Source: Schaedlerella arabinosiphila (GTDB lineage Bacteria; Bacillota; Clostridia; Lachnospirales; Lachnospiraceae). From it: DNA of 64,000 nt. The DNA is taken from positions 868,001 to 932,000 of the forward strand of contig NZ_RHJS01000002.1 of assembly GCF_003885045.1 (NCBI RefSeq), read 5' to 3'. This document shows, in pieces, positions 8,744 to 17,978 of this stretch (the stretch's first letter is position 1; the number at the start of each line of letters is the position of its first letter). Both the position numbers and the translations under genes were made by a program. The notes under the pieces were generated by a model. The model saw only the letters and a list, made by a program, of their open reading frames with translations. It was not told where the DNA came from and searched no databases.

Positions 8744-8886
8744 GTATACCCAAGGGCACCCCATCATGGCCATACGGCCGTTTCACAAAGTATACCCAAG
8801 GGCACCCCATCATGGCCATACGGCCGTTTCATAGAGTATACCCAAGGGCACCCCGTTATGGCCATTCGGCCGTTTCATAGAGTATA
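8744..8886. repeat. 46-bp tandem repeat array A (3 copies plus 5 bases)
   Basis: Units begin GTATACCCAAGGGCACCCC at 8744, 8790 and 8836, and GTATA recurs at 8882, giving an exact 46-base period. Each unit holds GGCCATACGGCC or GGCCATTCGGCC. The same unit, inverted, forms array B at 40.56-40.75 kb. The array fills the gap between the AraC start and the esterase promoter region. Confidence 0.9.
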
Positions 8887-9016
8887 AATTTTCTGACTGA
8901 ACTTGTCAATATTTTGCAAAGAAAGACAAGATAAAAACAGTGTGCGGTGATTTCGTGTGTTATATTGAGGATACAGAAACCCAAAGACGGAAAAATACGG
9001 AAGGAGTACAAAAAAT

Positions 9017-9904
9017 ATGATCAGCAGACAGGCACAGGAATTGATGAACATGCTCCGCGAGGGCAAGGAAGCATCCAAAGGGCAGTCTTTATCGCCCGAG
9101 GAAACAGTAAAACTCAGAGAAAAACTGAATACGCAGATGAACAATACGCCGCTGCCGGAAGGCATCCAAATCAAGGATATCCATGAGGGCGGCGTCATGG
9201 GGGAATTTCACCATAACCTGACCCCGGGAAAAAGCGGGGATAAGATCGTCTTGTTTATTTTCGGCGGCGGTTTTGAGACCGGGTCCGTGATTTCCAGAAG
9301 AAACTGCTGCAGCCAGGTGGCGCTTGCAGCCGGAATGGACGCATTTGCGGTGAGCTACCGGCAGTGGCCGGAGGCCATGTATCCGGCGGCGCTTGAAGAT
9401 TGTACAGCGGCCTTCCACTGGCTGGAAAAGAAAGGCTACCGCCCGGAAAATATCCGCATTTTCGGGGAATCGGCGGGAGCAAACCTGACAATCGCAACCA
9501 CCATGTATCTCAACGATCACGGGCAGGCGCTGCCGGGCAGGATCTGTCCGTTCAGCCCGGTTATAGACGTGACCAACTCTCTGCCGTCGAGGATCTCCAG
9601 GAACGGCCGGGACCCGATGGTGCAGGGAGACGCGGCAAGCAGGTTTTTTACGAAGGAGGATGAGAAGCAGCCTTATGCTTCCCCGATCCGGGGCAGCTTT
9701 CAGGGGTTCCCGCCCGTGATGGTCCATGTGGGCACGGAGGAGGTATTGTTTGACGACAGTATGGAACTCAAACGGCTCTGTGAGGAGGCCGGCGTGGATA
9801 TCACCGTCAGGGTGTGGGAAGGAATGTTCCACAGCTTCTGCATTTTTTCGCTGCCGGAGACGGAGGAGGCTATGAAAGAGATCGGCGCGTTTCTGCGCGG
9901 GTGA
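9017..9904 (+). CDS. Alpha/beta hydrolase (HSL-type esterase)
   Basis: 295 residues. The nucleophile Ser152 lies in GESAG, the oxyanion motif is IFGGGF (a variant of HGGG), and the acid and base are Asp246/247 (EEVLFDDS) and His272 (GMFHSF). This is the hormone-sensitive-lipase branch, enzymes that remove acetyl, feruloyl or similar groups from small esters. Lying beside a GH78-like enzyme, it may strip acyl groups from plant glycosides; that is context only. An AAGGAG site precedes the ATG. Confidence 0.8.
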   Translation: MISRQAQELMNMLREGKEASKGQSLSPEETVKLREKLNTQMNNTPLPEGIQIKDIHEGGVMGEFHHNLTPGKSGDKIVLFIFGGGFETGSVISRRNCCSQVALAAGMDAFAVSYRQWPEAMYPAALEDCTAAFHWLEKKGYRPENIRIFGESAGANLTIATTMYLNDHGQALPGRICPFSPVIDVTNSLPSRISRNGRDPMVQGDAASRFFTKEDEKQPYASPIRGSFQGFPPVMVHVGTEEVLFDDSMELKRLCEEAGVDITVRVWEGMFHSFCIFSLPETEEAMKEIGAFLRG

Positions 9905-10060
9905 GGATTTTGCAGAGCAATGCAGCAGGGCCGGCCGGGAAAAATCCGGGCAGTATCAGGATATTCTTTGGAAGGCAGGCTTTCTGCCTGCCCGGCAGAC
10001 GGGACTGCGGCCTGATGTTTTGAACAGTTACAAAAACATAGAATAGACAGGAGCAAGGTT

Positions 10061-12520
10061 ATGTGGAAGGAAGCAAGCTGGCTTGGGGTTCCAAGAGCAG
10101 AAATTGAGGAGAAAAAGATTTATCAGGGGGATATGAACGGCCGGTTCGCCCTTTACCGGCTGAAAATAGAGTTGGATGAGCCTGGAGAGCTGGTCATGGA
10201 TATTTCCGCAAATTCCAGATACAGGCTTTGGATCAACGCAGAGCCGGTGCTTTCCGGCCCATGCCGCAGCAGCGCGTACAGGCATTATTATGATAGGGTG
10301 GATGTGAGCCGATATCTGCGGGCGGGCGTCAATGTATTTGCGGTGCAGGTGCTTCTGTGCGACGGTATGTATACAAACGGCTGGCTGGGAGACCGGCGTC
10401 TCCCCCTGTTCAGCGTGGAAGCGCCGCCGGCAGGGCATCGACTGGCGGTGGAAGGCGTTGTCCGGGACAGATCTGGCTCCCCTGCGGCGGATGTGACCAC
10501 AGGCCGGGCCGGATGGAAGGTCTGGCTGGATCATACATGGTATCTGGTGAGCGAGCCTGGGATCAACGACAATATGGGGGCATTGACGGAGCACATTGAT
10601 TTTACAAAAACATGCTCCGACTGGAAAAGCATTTCCTTCGACGATACACGCTGGAAGGAATGCGAAAAGCTGGAACAGGCGGCGCCGGGTATGGAAAGCC
10701 TGTACGGACTGCAGAAAACCCTTGCCCTGGAAGAGCGCCCCATCCCGCTTCTCTATGAGACGCCCGGAGAGCTGTCCGGGGAATTGGGCAGACCTGTGAT
10801 GGGGGGAGCGGAGTCAGTCACCATCGGGCCCAACGAACACCAGACCATTTTATTTGCAGGCGATACATTATTGAACGGATATTTCCGGTATCAGATGTCG
10901 GGAGGCGCGGGGGCAGAGCTTACATTCACGTATTTTGAAAAATTTACGAAGAAGGCGGAAACGCTCCCACGGGATGATTCCGAAAACGTAGAAACCGGGC
11001 GGGCGGAGGTGTTCCGCCGGGATGATTTTGAAAACGTAGAAACCGGGCGGGCGGAGGTGTTCCGTAGGGACGACTTTGAAAACGGAGAGATCGGGGACAA
11101 CGGGCAGAAGGACAGGATCATTGCCGACGGATCGGATCTGACTTACGAGCCCTTCTGGTACCGCACTATGCGGTTTCTCCAGGTGGAGATCCAAACCCGG
11201 GAGGAGGAGCTTGTGTTTTACCGCCCCCGGTATCTTGCCACAGGATACCCGCTGCATCCGGAGTCCTATATCCGCTCCGGCGCTTCCTGGGTGGAGCAGG
11301 TGTATACCATGTGTGTCCGTACCCTCCAGGCATGTATGACGGATGCCTACATGGACTGTCCGTTCTGGGAGCAAATGCAGTATCCCATGGATACCAGGCT
11401 TCAGGCATTGTTTACCTATGCGTGCAGCAGGGATACCGCCCTGGCCAGGAAGGCGCTTTTGGATTTTCACGACTCCATGCTGCCTATGGGGCTGATCCAG
11501 GGGCACGCCCCTTCCAACCCGAAACAGGTCATCAGCACATTTTCGCTCCATTATATTTTTATGCTGCTGGAATATTATAAGCGGACGGGAGACGCCGCGC
11601 TGCTAAGGCAGTATCGGTCAGATGTGGACGCGATACTGGAATATTACGACAGGCATGTGGGCGGCCAGGGGCTGGTAGAAAATCTGGGATACTGGGATTT
11701 TGTAGACTGGCAGGAGAACTGGAAGGGCAGCCAGGGCCGTCCCGGGGCTGCGGCTGCCGGCCCCTCCACGATCATCAACCTGATGTATGGAAAGGCCCTT
11801 CTGGACGGCGCCGAAATCTGCGGAATTACCGGGAGGCCGGGGATGGCAAAGGAGTACCGAAAACGGCAGAAGCAGATCGCGGATCGGATTCAGGCTTTGT
11901 GCTGGGACAAAGACAGAAATATGTACCGGGAGGGGCCGTCCTATCCGGAATTTACGCAGCATGCGCAGAGCTGGGCGGTGCTGTGCAGACTGGCCGAGGG
12001 CCGGGAGGCAGCCGGGCTTCTGCGCAGGACTTTTGAAGAGCCGGATGTACTGCAGTGCGGTTTTTCCACCTGCTTCGAATTGTTCCGGGCCTGTGAAACA
12101 GCAGGCTGCTATGAGCTGACCCGCAGCCGGATGGAGTGGTGGATTCATCTGCTGGACGAGCACTGCGTGACCTGCCCCGAGACTCCGGTGGATTCCCGGA
12201 GCGAATGCCACGGCTGGAGCGCGCTTCCGATGTATGAGCTGCTTAACGTGATTGCAGGAATCCGCAGGGAAACCGGCAATCCGAAGGCAGTGACGGTGCG
12301 GCCCCACATGGGAAATCTCCCTGATCTGGAAGGCGCGGCTGCGACGGAATACGGCAGCATTGAATTTCGGTATTCCCGCCTGGACGGATGTACACGCTAT
12401 GAAATCTCCCTCCCCGAAGGGATGACCGGAACATGGCTGGGGGCTGACGGGGAACTTACGGAATTGAAGGCCGGGAAAAATATATTTTATGAAAAGAACG
12501 GCAGTCAAAATATAGATTGA
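10061..12520 (+). CDS. GH78-like alpha-L-rhamnosidase
   Basis: 819 residues, no signal peptide. The N-terminal half is a carbohydrate-binding beta-sandwich (SANSRYRLWINAEPV, GDRRLPLF) as in bacterial rhamnosidases. The C-terminal (alpha/alpha)6 barrel starts near residue 400 with the family stretch MDCPFWEQMQYPMDTR. An ACMTDAYMDCPFWEQ segment carries candidate catalytic acids. A C-terminal beta domain closes the protein (VRPHMGNL). Residues about 305-345 hold two exact-like 16-residue repeats plus a partial third, which relatives are unlikely to share. The likely role is removal of terminal rhamnose from flavonoid or pectic glycosides. Confidence 0.75.
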   Translation: MWKEASWLGVPRAEIEEKKIYQGDMNGRFALYRLKIELDEPGELVMDISANSRYRLWINAEPVLSGPCRSSAYRHYYDRVDVSRYLRAGVNVFAVQVLLCDGMYTNGWLGDRRLPLFSVEAPPAGHRLAVEGVVRDRSGSPAADVTTGRAGWKVWLDHTWYLVSEPGINDNMGALTEHIDFTKTCSDWKSISFDDTRWKECEKLEQAAPGMESLYGLQKTLALEERPIPLLYETPGELSGELGRPVMGGAESVTIGPNEHQTILFAGDTLLNGYFRYQMSGGAGAELTFTYFEKFTKKAETLPRDDSENVETGRAEVFRRDDFENVETGRAEVFRRDDFENGEIGDNGQKDRIIADGSDLTYEPFWYRTMRFLQVEIQTREEELVFYRPRYLATGYPLHPESYIRSGASWVEQVYTMCVRTLQACMTDAYMDCPFWEQMQYPMDTRLQALFTYACSRDTALARKALLDFHDSMLPMGLIQGHAPSNPKQVISTFSLHYIFMLLEYYKRTGDAALLRQYRSDVDAILEYYDRHVGGQGLVENLGYWDFVDWQENWKGSQGRPGAAAAGPSTIINLMYGKALLDGAEICGITGRPGMAKEYRKRQKQIADRIQALCWDKDRNMYREGPSYPEFTQHAQSWAVLCRLAEGREAAGLLRRTFEEPDVLQCGFSTCFELFRACETAGCYELTRSRMEWWIHLLDEHCVTCPETPVDSRSECHGWSALPMYELLNVIAGIRRETGNPKAVTVRPHMGNLPDLEGAAATEYGSIEFRYSRLDGCTRYEISLPEGMTGTWLGADGELTELKAGKNIFYEKNGSQNID
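10973..11089 (+). repeat. 48-bp in-frame tandem repeat inside the GH78-like gene
   Basis: Units start at 10973 (GATGATTCCGAAAACGTAGA) and 11021 (GATGATTTTGAAAACGTAGA), with a partial third at 11069. Each encodes DD(S/F)ENVETGRAEVFRR, a charged loop inserted before the catalytic barrel. The near-identity of the units indicates recent duplication. Confidence 0.85.
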
Positions 12521-12526
12521 AGGACA

Positions 12527-12564
12527 GGATACTCTTAGAGTATCCAACCGCCCAGCTGGAAATC
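12527..12564 (-). repeat. Truncated inverted copy of the MITE-like element
   Basis: Read on the minus strand, this gives ATTTCCAGCTGGGCGGTTGGATACTCTAAGAGTATCC, that is the left terminal repeat plus its hairpin GGATACTC/GAGTATCC. The right half of the element is absent. Confidence 0.5.
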
Positions 12565-12580
12565 TTTCCACTCACCGCAC

Positions 12581-12620
12581 CCGGGGATCATCTGTTTCAA
12601 GATGGCCCCCGGCTTTTTTT
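12581..12620 (+). terminator. Terminator after the GH78-like gene
   Basis: CCGGGGATCATCT pairs with AGATGGCCCCCGG (one mismatch, one wobble) and is followed by seven T. The hairpin overlaps the last codons of the convergent AraC gene. Confidence 0.65.
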
Positions 12621-13664
12621 CTGTCGGTATTCCTTCGGTGTCAGGCCGAATTTTTCCCGGAAAATCGCATAGAAATGGCTGCGGTTGGTAAAGCCGAGCC
12701 GCTGCATGATATCAGAGATGCTCATGTCAGTGTACGCCAAAAGGCGGGCGGATTCTTTCAGGGAGAAGTTCCGCCCGTATTTTAATAAGGACATGCCGGT
12801 ACGTTTTTTGACGATCTTATTCATATAATCCGGATCGTAGTGCAGCTCTGCGGCCAGATCCTGGCGGCTGATGCAGCCGTTTGTCTGCGTCAAAAGCTCC
12901 TGGATACGCAGGAACAGATATTCTTCCTTGTCGCTTGGCAGCGTGAACTTTTGCAAGGCGTACTGTCCGGGATCAAGCAGAATCGAACAAATCCGGGAAA
13001 CCAGACCGGAAACAAGGGGCAGCAGGCCGGGACGGCGTTCTGCGGTTTCCCGGATGATGGTTCCGAATATTTGTTCAAATTCGGAAACGGCAGCATCCGG
13101 AGAGCCTGCCGGTATAAAATCCCAATACTGCTTCTGTGCCGCATTCCCGGTCTGGCATGTTTTCCGAACCAGGTCGTAAATCGGGTTTTCCTGTGAGATG
13201 ACATGTCCGGTTTCATCATAATGTATATCGGAACGGATGAGATTGAGGAAAAAGTCATTTGAGACAGCGAGAAACATCAGCTCCGCATTCTCCTGGGCAA
13301 TCTCTACGTGGCGGATATTCTGGTTGACCAGGCAGCACTGCCCTTCCTGATACGTATAGGTCTTTCCTTCGATTTTCTGTATGATGCGTCCATGGATGAC
13401 AAACATAAACTCAAAAAACTCATGTTGGTGCATAGAACGGTTCCTTACAAAGTCGGACTTCATACGGGATGTGTTGGTTTTGGAAAAGCCCGGGGCAATC
13501 AAGGAGTAAAATATTTCGTCATGGTCCAGGTCATAATTCATATAAATCAGCATATAGGGGCCGTTCATCCTGTACTGTTCCGCATAAAAGCTTGCCCGTT
13601 TATCTATGTGGAGCTCGGTCAGCGAGAGGTTCTTTTTTAAATGGGATTCATTTGTAGGATTCAT
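12597..13664 (-). CDS. AraC-family transcriptional regulator with cupin sensor
   Basis: 355 residues. An N-terminal cupin-like sensing domain (HQHEFFEFMFVIHGRI) at about residues 75-150 is followed by a C-terminal AraC double HTH (ISRQDLAAELHYDPDYMNKIV and ISDIMQRLGFTNRSHFYAIFRE, then LTPKEYR). It is transcribed away from the GPH/GH2 pair at 13.9-17.7 kb, with a 235-bp shared upstream region, so it most likely controls those genes in response to their sugar. Confidence 0.85.
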   Translation of the reverse strand: MNPTNESHLKKNLSLTELHIDKRASFYAEQYRMNGPYMLIYMNYDLDHDEIFYSLIAPGFSKTNTSRMKSDFVRNRSMHQHEFFEFMFVIHGRIIQKIEGKTYTYQEGQCCLVNQNIRHVEIAQENAELMFLAVSNDFFLNLIRSDIHYDETGHVISQENPIYDLVRKTCQTGNAAQKQYWDFIPAGSPDAAVSEFEQIFGTIIRETAERRPGLLPLVSGLVSRICSILLDPGQYALQKFTLPSDKEEYLFLRIQELLTQTNGCISRQDLAAELHYDPDYMNKIVKKRTGMSLLKYGRNFSLKESARLLAYTDMSISDIMQRLGFTNRSHFYAIFREKFGLTPKEYRQKKSRGPS

Positions 13665-13899
13665 AGAAATCTCCTTGTCAATCCATAATCGGTATCGTTT
13701 GTCTGCGTCTTATTGTATCTGTTTTGTAAAAAAATGAAAAGTGAAATGAATTTAGAATACGGATTTTGCATTCTTTTTTGTCCTGAAAGACTGTTTTTGA
13801 CATTGAAAACGAAAAACAGACAAGGTACATTAAATACAACAGAAGTTCAAAGCGCGCGAATAGAACAGATGGAATGAAAAATGAGGAAGGTATTTACTT

Positions 13900-15270
13900 A
13901 TGAGTAATCAGAACAATCAAGAACAAAGCTTACCGCTGATCCGCAAGATCGGATACGGCGTAGGAGACGCGGGCTCCAATTTCTGCTGGACATTTGTTGC
14001 GTCCTTTATCATGATTTATTGTACGAACACACTGGGAATCAGCGCTGCGGTCGTGGGGACGCTGATGATGCTGTCCAAGGTCCTGGACGGTATCACAGAT
14101 ATCTTTATGGGACGTATCATCGATGCCACACACAGCAAGATGGGAAAGGCAAGGTTTTGGTACTTTGTCAGCTCCTTCCCGGTGGCGATCTTCACATTCA
14201 TCCTGTTTAATGTGCCGGCCGGCTTTACGGAAAATACGAAGTATGCTTTTATTTTCGTCATTTATACCCTGATCGGGGCGGTATTTTATACCATGAACAA
14301 TATCGCCTATTCCACGCTGACCGCGCTGTGTACAAAAAATCCAAAAGACCGGGTACAGATGGGCAGCTACCGATATGTGTTTGCCGGTGTTGCGATCCTG
14401 TTCCTGAGCTTTTGTACCAGCGGCCTGCTGGAATATTTCGGAGGCGGGCAGAAGGGATGGAGGGCCGTATCCCTGATCTATGCAATCATCTGTCTGGTGC
14501 TTTTGCTGGTGCCGGTATTCGCGGTACGTGAATTGCCGGAAGAAGCGTTAAGGGAAGCTTCGGGGATGGATCAGAGAAAAGACGAGTTCGGATTTTTCCA
14601 GGGGATTGCCCTGCTGTTTAAAAATAAGTATTTCCTGCTGATTCTTGCGCTTTATCTGGTGAAATACATGGGAAGCGGAATGACTGCCGGCCTGGGCATT
14701 TACTTCGCAACCTATCAGTTAGGAAATGCGTCTCTGCTCGGCACACTGAGCCTGGCGGGTATCCTTCCGTCGGCGGTTGCGCTTCCCTTTGTCCCGCTTC
14801 TGACCTCCAGATTCGGAATGAGCAAAGCGGTAATGACATCCAATATTGCGGGGGCGCTGGGCTGTATTCCGGTCGTTATAGGCGGCCTGACCGGTAATTT
14901 TCCGCTGGTTCTCATCGGCATGGTGATCAGGGCGGTTACCTCCGCGCCCCAGACAGGGGCGATGAATGCGATCATCGCGGAAACGGATGAATACAGTCAT
15001 CTGAAGTTCGGCCGCAGGATGACGGGAATGATCTATTCCTGCTCTTCTGTCGGAATCAAAGTAGGAACAGGACTTGGGACGGCGCTTTGCGGATTTATCC
15101 TGGATCTGGGCGGATTTGACGGAATGGCAGAGACACAGACGGCAAGGGCGGTGGCGACGATCAACTGGTCTTACCTGCTGGCGGTGATCGTGCCGATGGT
15201 TCTTGCGGCGGTTCTGTTCTACTTTATGAAAGTAGAGGAAGAAAATAAGAGGATGAAAGCAGAAAGATAG
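13900..15270 (+). CDS. GPH-family sugar:cation symporter
   Basis: 456 residues, twelve predicted helices, with the GPH signature loop (VLDGITDIFMGRIIDATHSKMGKAR). It is a paralogue of the carrier at 3.1 kb. An AAGG-rich site precedes the ATG. The GH2 gene starts 22 bases after the stop, so import and hydrolysis are coupled in one operon. Confidence 0.85.
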   Translation: MSNQNNQEQSLPLIRKIGYGVGDAGSNFCWTFVASFIMIYCTNTLGISAAVVGTLMMLSKVLDGITDIFMGRIIDATHSKMGKARFWYFVSSFPVAIFTFILFNVPAGFTENTKYAFIFVIYTLIGAVFYTMNNIAYSTLTALCTKNPKDRVQMGSYRYVFAGVAILFLSFCTSGLLEYFGGGQKGWRAVSLIYAIICLVLLLVPVFAVRELPEEALREASGMDQRKDEFGFFQGIALLFKNKYFLLILALYLVKYMGSGMTAGLGIYFATYQLGNASLLGTLSLAGILPSAVALPFVPLLTSRFGMSKAVMTSNIAGALGCIPVVIGGLTGNFPLVLIGMVIRAVTSAPQTGAMNAIIAETDEYSHLKFGRRMTGMIYSCSSVGIKVGTGLGTALCGFILDLGGFDGMAETQTARAVATINWSYLLAVIVPMVLAAVLFYFMKVEEENKRMKAER

Positions 15271-15292
15271 AAAGGTAGAAGGGAAAAGGCAT

Positions 15293-17725
15293 ATGCAGAG
15301 ACTAAATTTTAACCGTGACTGGACGGTAAAAAAAGTACCCCGGGGACTGGCAGCTTCCGTGCCGGAAAGCGAAGGGCACAAAGTGACGCTGCCCCATGAC
15401 GCCATGGTCTGGGAGGAGCGCAGCGGGGCATACGCATCTGGGAGCGCAGGCGGCTATTATGCAGGCGGCTATTATGAATATGTGAAAAATTTTTATGTGG
15501 ACGAGGCAGAAACAGAGGAAACGTTCCTCCTTGAATTTGAAGGGATTCAGCACAGCGGCCATGTGTATGTAAACGGCGTGTTGGCAGGAAGCGTGGAGGG
15601 CGGCTATAGGAGACTGCTTCTTGATATTACGCCTTACCTTCGTTTCGGAGCGGAAAACCTGGTTTTGGTAAAAGCCATCAACACGGCCATGCCCAACAGC
15701 CGGTGGTATACGGGCAGCGGCATTTACCGGCCGGTGTACCTGTACAAGGGCGGAAAAATCAGGATCGACGCGGACGGCCCGCGGATTTCCACTCCGGAGA
15801 TTTCCGAGGGGATTGCGGCGGTGAAAGTGGAGACGACGGTCAGATACGACGAGAAGATTCGAAAGGCGGTCGTACTGAAAACCGAAATCATTGCGCAAAA
15901 CGGAAGTATTGCGGCAAGCGAGAGCTCCCCCATGACGCTGTTCGGGCAGGACAAAACCCTGCAGACCCAGCGGATCTATGTAAAAGAGCCGGCATTGTGG
16001 TCGGTGGACAACCCTTGTCTTTACCGATGCAGAGTGACCCTCTGGGACGGGGAGACGGTTTTGGACACGGCAGAGAGTTCCTTCGGCATCCGCAGGCTGG
16101 AACTGGATCCGGTCAATGGGCTGCGGCTCAACGGCGAGAAGATCCTGCTCCGGGGCGGATGCATCCATCATGACAACGGCCCGCTGGGGGCGGCGACCCT
16201 GGAACGGGCGGAGGAACGGCGAATCGAACTGCTGAAAAAGGCAGGGTTTAACTCGGTCCGCATTTCCCATAATTCTTCTTCGAAGGCATTGCTGGACGCG
16301 TGCGACAGGCTGGGCATGCTGGTGATGGAAGAAAGCTTTGACATGTGGACACAGACCAAAAGGCCCTTCGACTATTCCCTGGTGTTTGCGGACAACTGGG
16401 AAAAAGACCTGGAGGACATTGTGCAGAAAGACTTCAACCACCCCTGCGTGTTTATGTATTCCACCGGAAATGAGATCAAGGAGATCCACACCCCGGCCGG
16501 CGCCCAGTGGAGCAGAAGGCTGGCAGAAAAAATCCGCAGCCTTGACACCACCCGCTATGTGACCAATGCGATCAATGGCATGATCGGTATTATGGGCGAC
16601 CTGCCGGTGGTGATGGAGGATATGGGAATGACTGTGCCGGAGAGGACGCCGGGGGGCGGAATCAACGATACGATGACCGCGCTGATGGGAGCGATGAATT
16701 ACCTTTCCTCCCACCCGAAGGTGGAAGAGGGATTAAAGGAAGCCTACGGAACGCTTGACCTGATCGGCTTAAATTACATGCGGGATGTGTACGATCAGAT
16801 GAAGGAATATCCGAACCGTGTATTTTACGGGGCGGAAACCCTGCCGCCGGATATCGCGCCGAACTGGAAAAAAGTAAAAGAACTGCCGGCCTGCATCGGG
16901 GATTATACGTGGACGGCATGGGATTATCTCGGGGAGGCCGGGATCGGCATTGTGACTTACGACGGCCGGCTGAAATTTGCCAAGCCTTACCCTGCGTATC
17001 TGGCTTTCTGCGGTGACCTTGACATTACCGGATACCGCCGGCCCATGAGTTATCTGCGGGAAATCGTATTCGGGCTGCGCAAAGCCCCCTATATCGCGGT
17101 GCAGCCGCCGGAGCATTACGGCATAGAACCCATGTGCACGCCCTGGTCGCTGCCTGAGACGGTTTCCTCCTGGACGTGGAAAGGGCATGAAGGGAAACAC
17201 TGTGTGGTGGAGGTCTATTCCGACGCGCCGGAAGTTGAGCTGTTTGTAAACGGAGACAGTGCGGGCCGCAAGCCTGCCGGGGAAGCTCAGGATTACCGCG
17301 TCCTGTTCGACACGGTTTATGCGCCCGGCGAGATCAAAGCGGCGGCTTATTATGAAGATGGGTCCAGGGAGGAGTACTGCCTGTGTACGGCAGAAGATGA
17401 GGTATCCCTGTGCATGACGCCGGACCGGGCTCGGATCGGAAAAGACGACCTTGTCTATGCGGCCATTGAGCTTCGCGACGCAAAGGGAACGCTGCAGACG
17501 GCGGCAGACCGCAAAGTGTGCCTGAAAGTGGAAGGCGCCGGGTATGTGCAGGGATTCAGCTCCGCAGATCCATGGTCCGAGGAGAATTTCTTCGATGAAA
17601 GCAGAACCACATACTACGGCCGGGTTATGGCGGTGGTGCGTTCGGGAGAGGATTCCGGGACGATCCGGCTGATTGCTCAGGCGGACGGGCTTGAAGCGGT
17701 GTCTGTAGAAATAGAAGTTGAATAA
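15293..17725 (+). CDS. GH2 beta-galactosidase / beta-glycosidase
   Basis: 810 residues, cytoplasmic. The N-terminal sugar-binding domain (FNRDW, TLPHDAMVWE, GGYRR, RWYTGSGIYRPVYL) is typical of GH2. The acid/base Glu lies in YSTGNEIKE and the nucleophile Glu most likely in FYGAET; TWTAWDYLGE follows. The C-terminal part resembles the DUF4982 and invasin-like beta domains of this subfamily. Possible substrates are beta-galactosides, beta-glucuronides or related plant glycosides. It shares an operon with the upstream GPH carrier. Confidence 0.85.
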   Translation: MQRLNFNRDWTVKKVPRGLAASVPESEGHKVTLPHDAMVWEERSGAYASGSAGGYYAGGYYEYVKNFYVDEAETEETFLLEFEGIQHSGHVYVNGVLAGSVEGGYRRLLLDITPYLRFGAENLVLVKAINTAMPNSRWYTGSGIYRPVYLYKGGKIRIDADGPRISTPEISEGIAAVKVETTVRYDEKIRKAVVLKTEIIAQNGSIAASESSPMTLFGQDKTLQTQRIYVKEPALWSVDNPCLYRCRVTLWDGETVLDTAESSFGIRRLELDPVNGLRLNGEKILLRGGCIHHDNGPLGAATLERAEERRIELLKKAGFNSVRISHNSSSKALLDACDRLGMLVMEESFDMWTQTKRPFDYSLVFADNWEKDLEDIVQKDFNHPCVFMYSTGNEIKEIHTPAGAQWSRRLAEKIRSLDTTRYVTNAINGMIGIMGDLPVVMEDMGMTVPERTPGGGINDTMTALMGAMNYLSSHPKVEEGLKEAYGTLDLIGLNYMRDVYDQMKEYPNRVFYGAETLPPDIAPNWKKVKELPACIGDYTWTAWDYLGEAGIGIVTYDGRLKFAKPYPAYLAFCGDLDITGYRRPMSYLREIVFGLRKAPYIAVQPPEHYGIEPMCTPWSLPETVSSWTWKGHEGKHCVVEVYSDAPEVELFVNGDSAGRKPAGEAQDYRVLFDTVYAPGEIKAAAYYEDGSREEYCLCTAEDEVSLCMTPDRARIGKDDLVYAAIELRDAKGTLQTAADRKVCLKVEGAGYVQGFSSADPWSEENFFDESRTTYYGRVMAVVRSGEDSGTIRLIAQADGLEAVSVEIEVE

Positions 17726-17745
17726 CGGATATTGCCTGTTTTTAT

Positions 17746-17777
17746 CCCCGGTCAGCTGCTGTACGGACTGACCGGGG
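17746..17777 (+). terminator. GC-rich hairpin after the GH2 gene
   Basis: CCCCGGTCAG pairs perfectly with CTGACCGGGG across a 12-base loop. No T-run follows on the plus strand, but GTTTTTAT precedes it, so it may act in both directions or in the minus direction. Confidence 0.45.
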
Positions 17778-17789
17778 AATGCTGACTGC

Positions 17790-17949
17790 GCGGCAGCGAT
17801 ATTCCTCCTCCATATATACGCGCAGACATTCTTTCATACATTCTATATTCGTTTCCGTGGGGGCTCCCCATCTCTAGATGAAACCACTGTGCAGCTTTTT
17901 CAGCGATCCTCTCATGTTCCAATCATTTTAGGATGTTCAGCATTGCCTC
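17790..17949 (-). pseudogene. GNAT acetyltransferase remnant
   Basis: This tract aligns by eye with the intact GNAT gene at 23.95-24.41 kb (shared CGGCAGCGATA, TCCTCCTCCA, GATGAAACCACTG and ATTTTAGGATG stretches). About 110 bases in the middle and the whole 3' part are missing, and many small changes are present. It is a decayed duplicate just upstream of the IS1380 insertion. Confidence 0.6.
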
Positions 17950-17978
17950 ATTTTCTTTTGGGAGCGCATAAAACATAA

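Noticed and set aside
8744-8886. CRISPR array
   Set aside because: Units are contiguous with no unique spacers between them, and no cas genes are present.
13796-13820. Catabolite-responsive (cre) site upstream of the second GPH gene
   Set aside because: TTGAAAACGAAAAACA is close to the consensus but has one extra base in the right half.
15302-16714. 470-residue minus-strand frame
   Set aside because: It lies wholly antisense to the GH2 gene with its catalytic motifs; the composition is that of a shadow frame.
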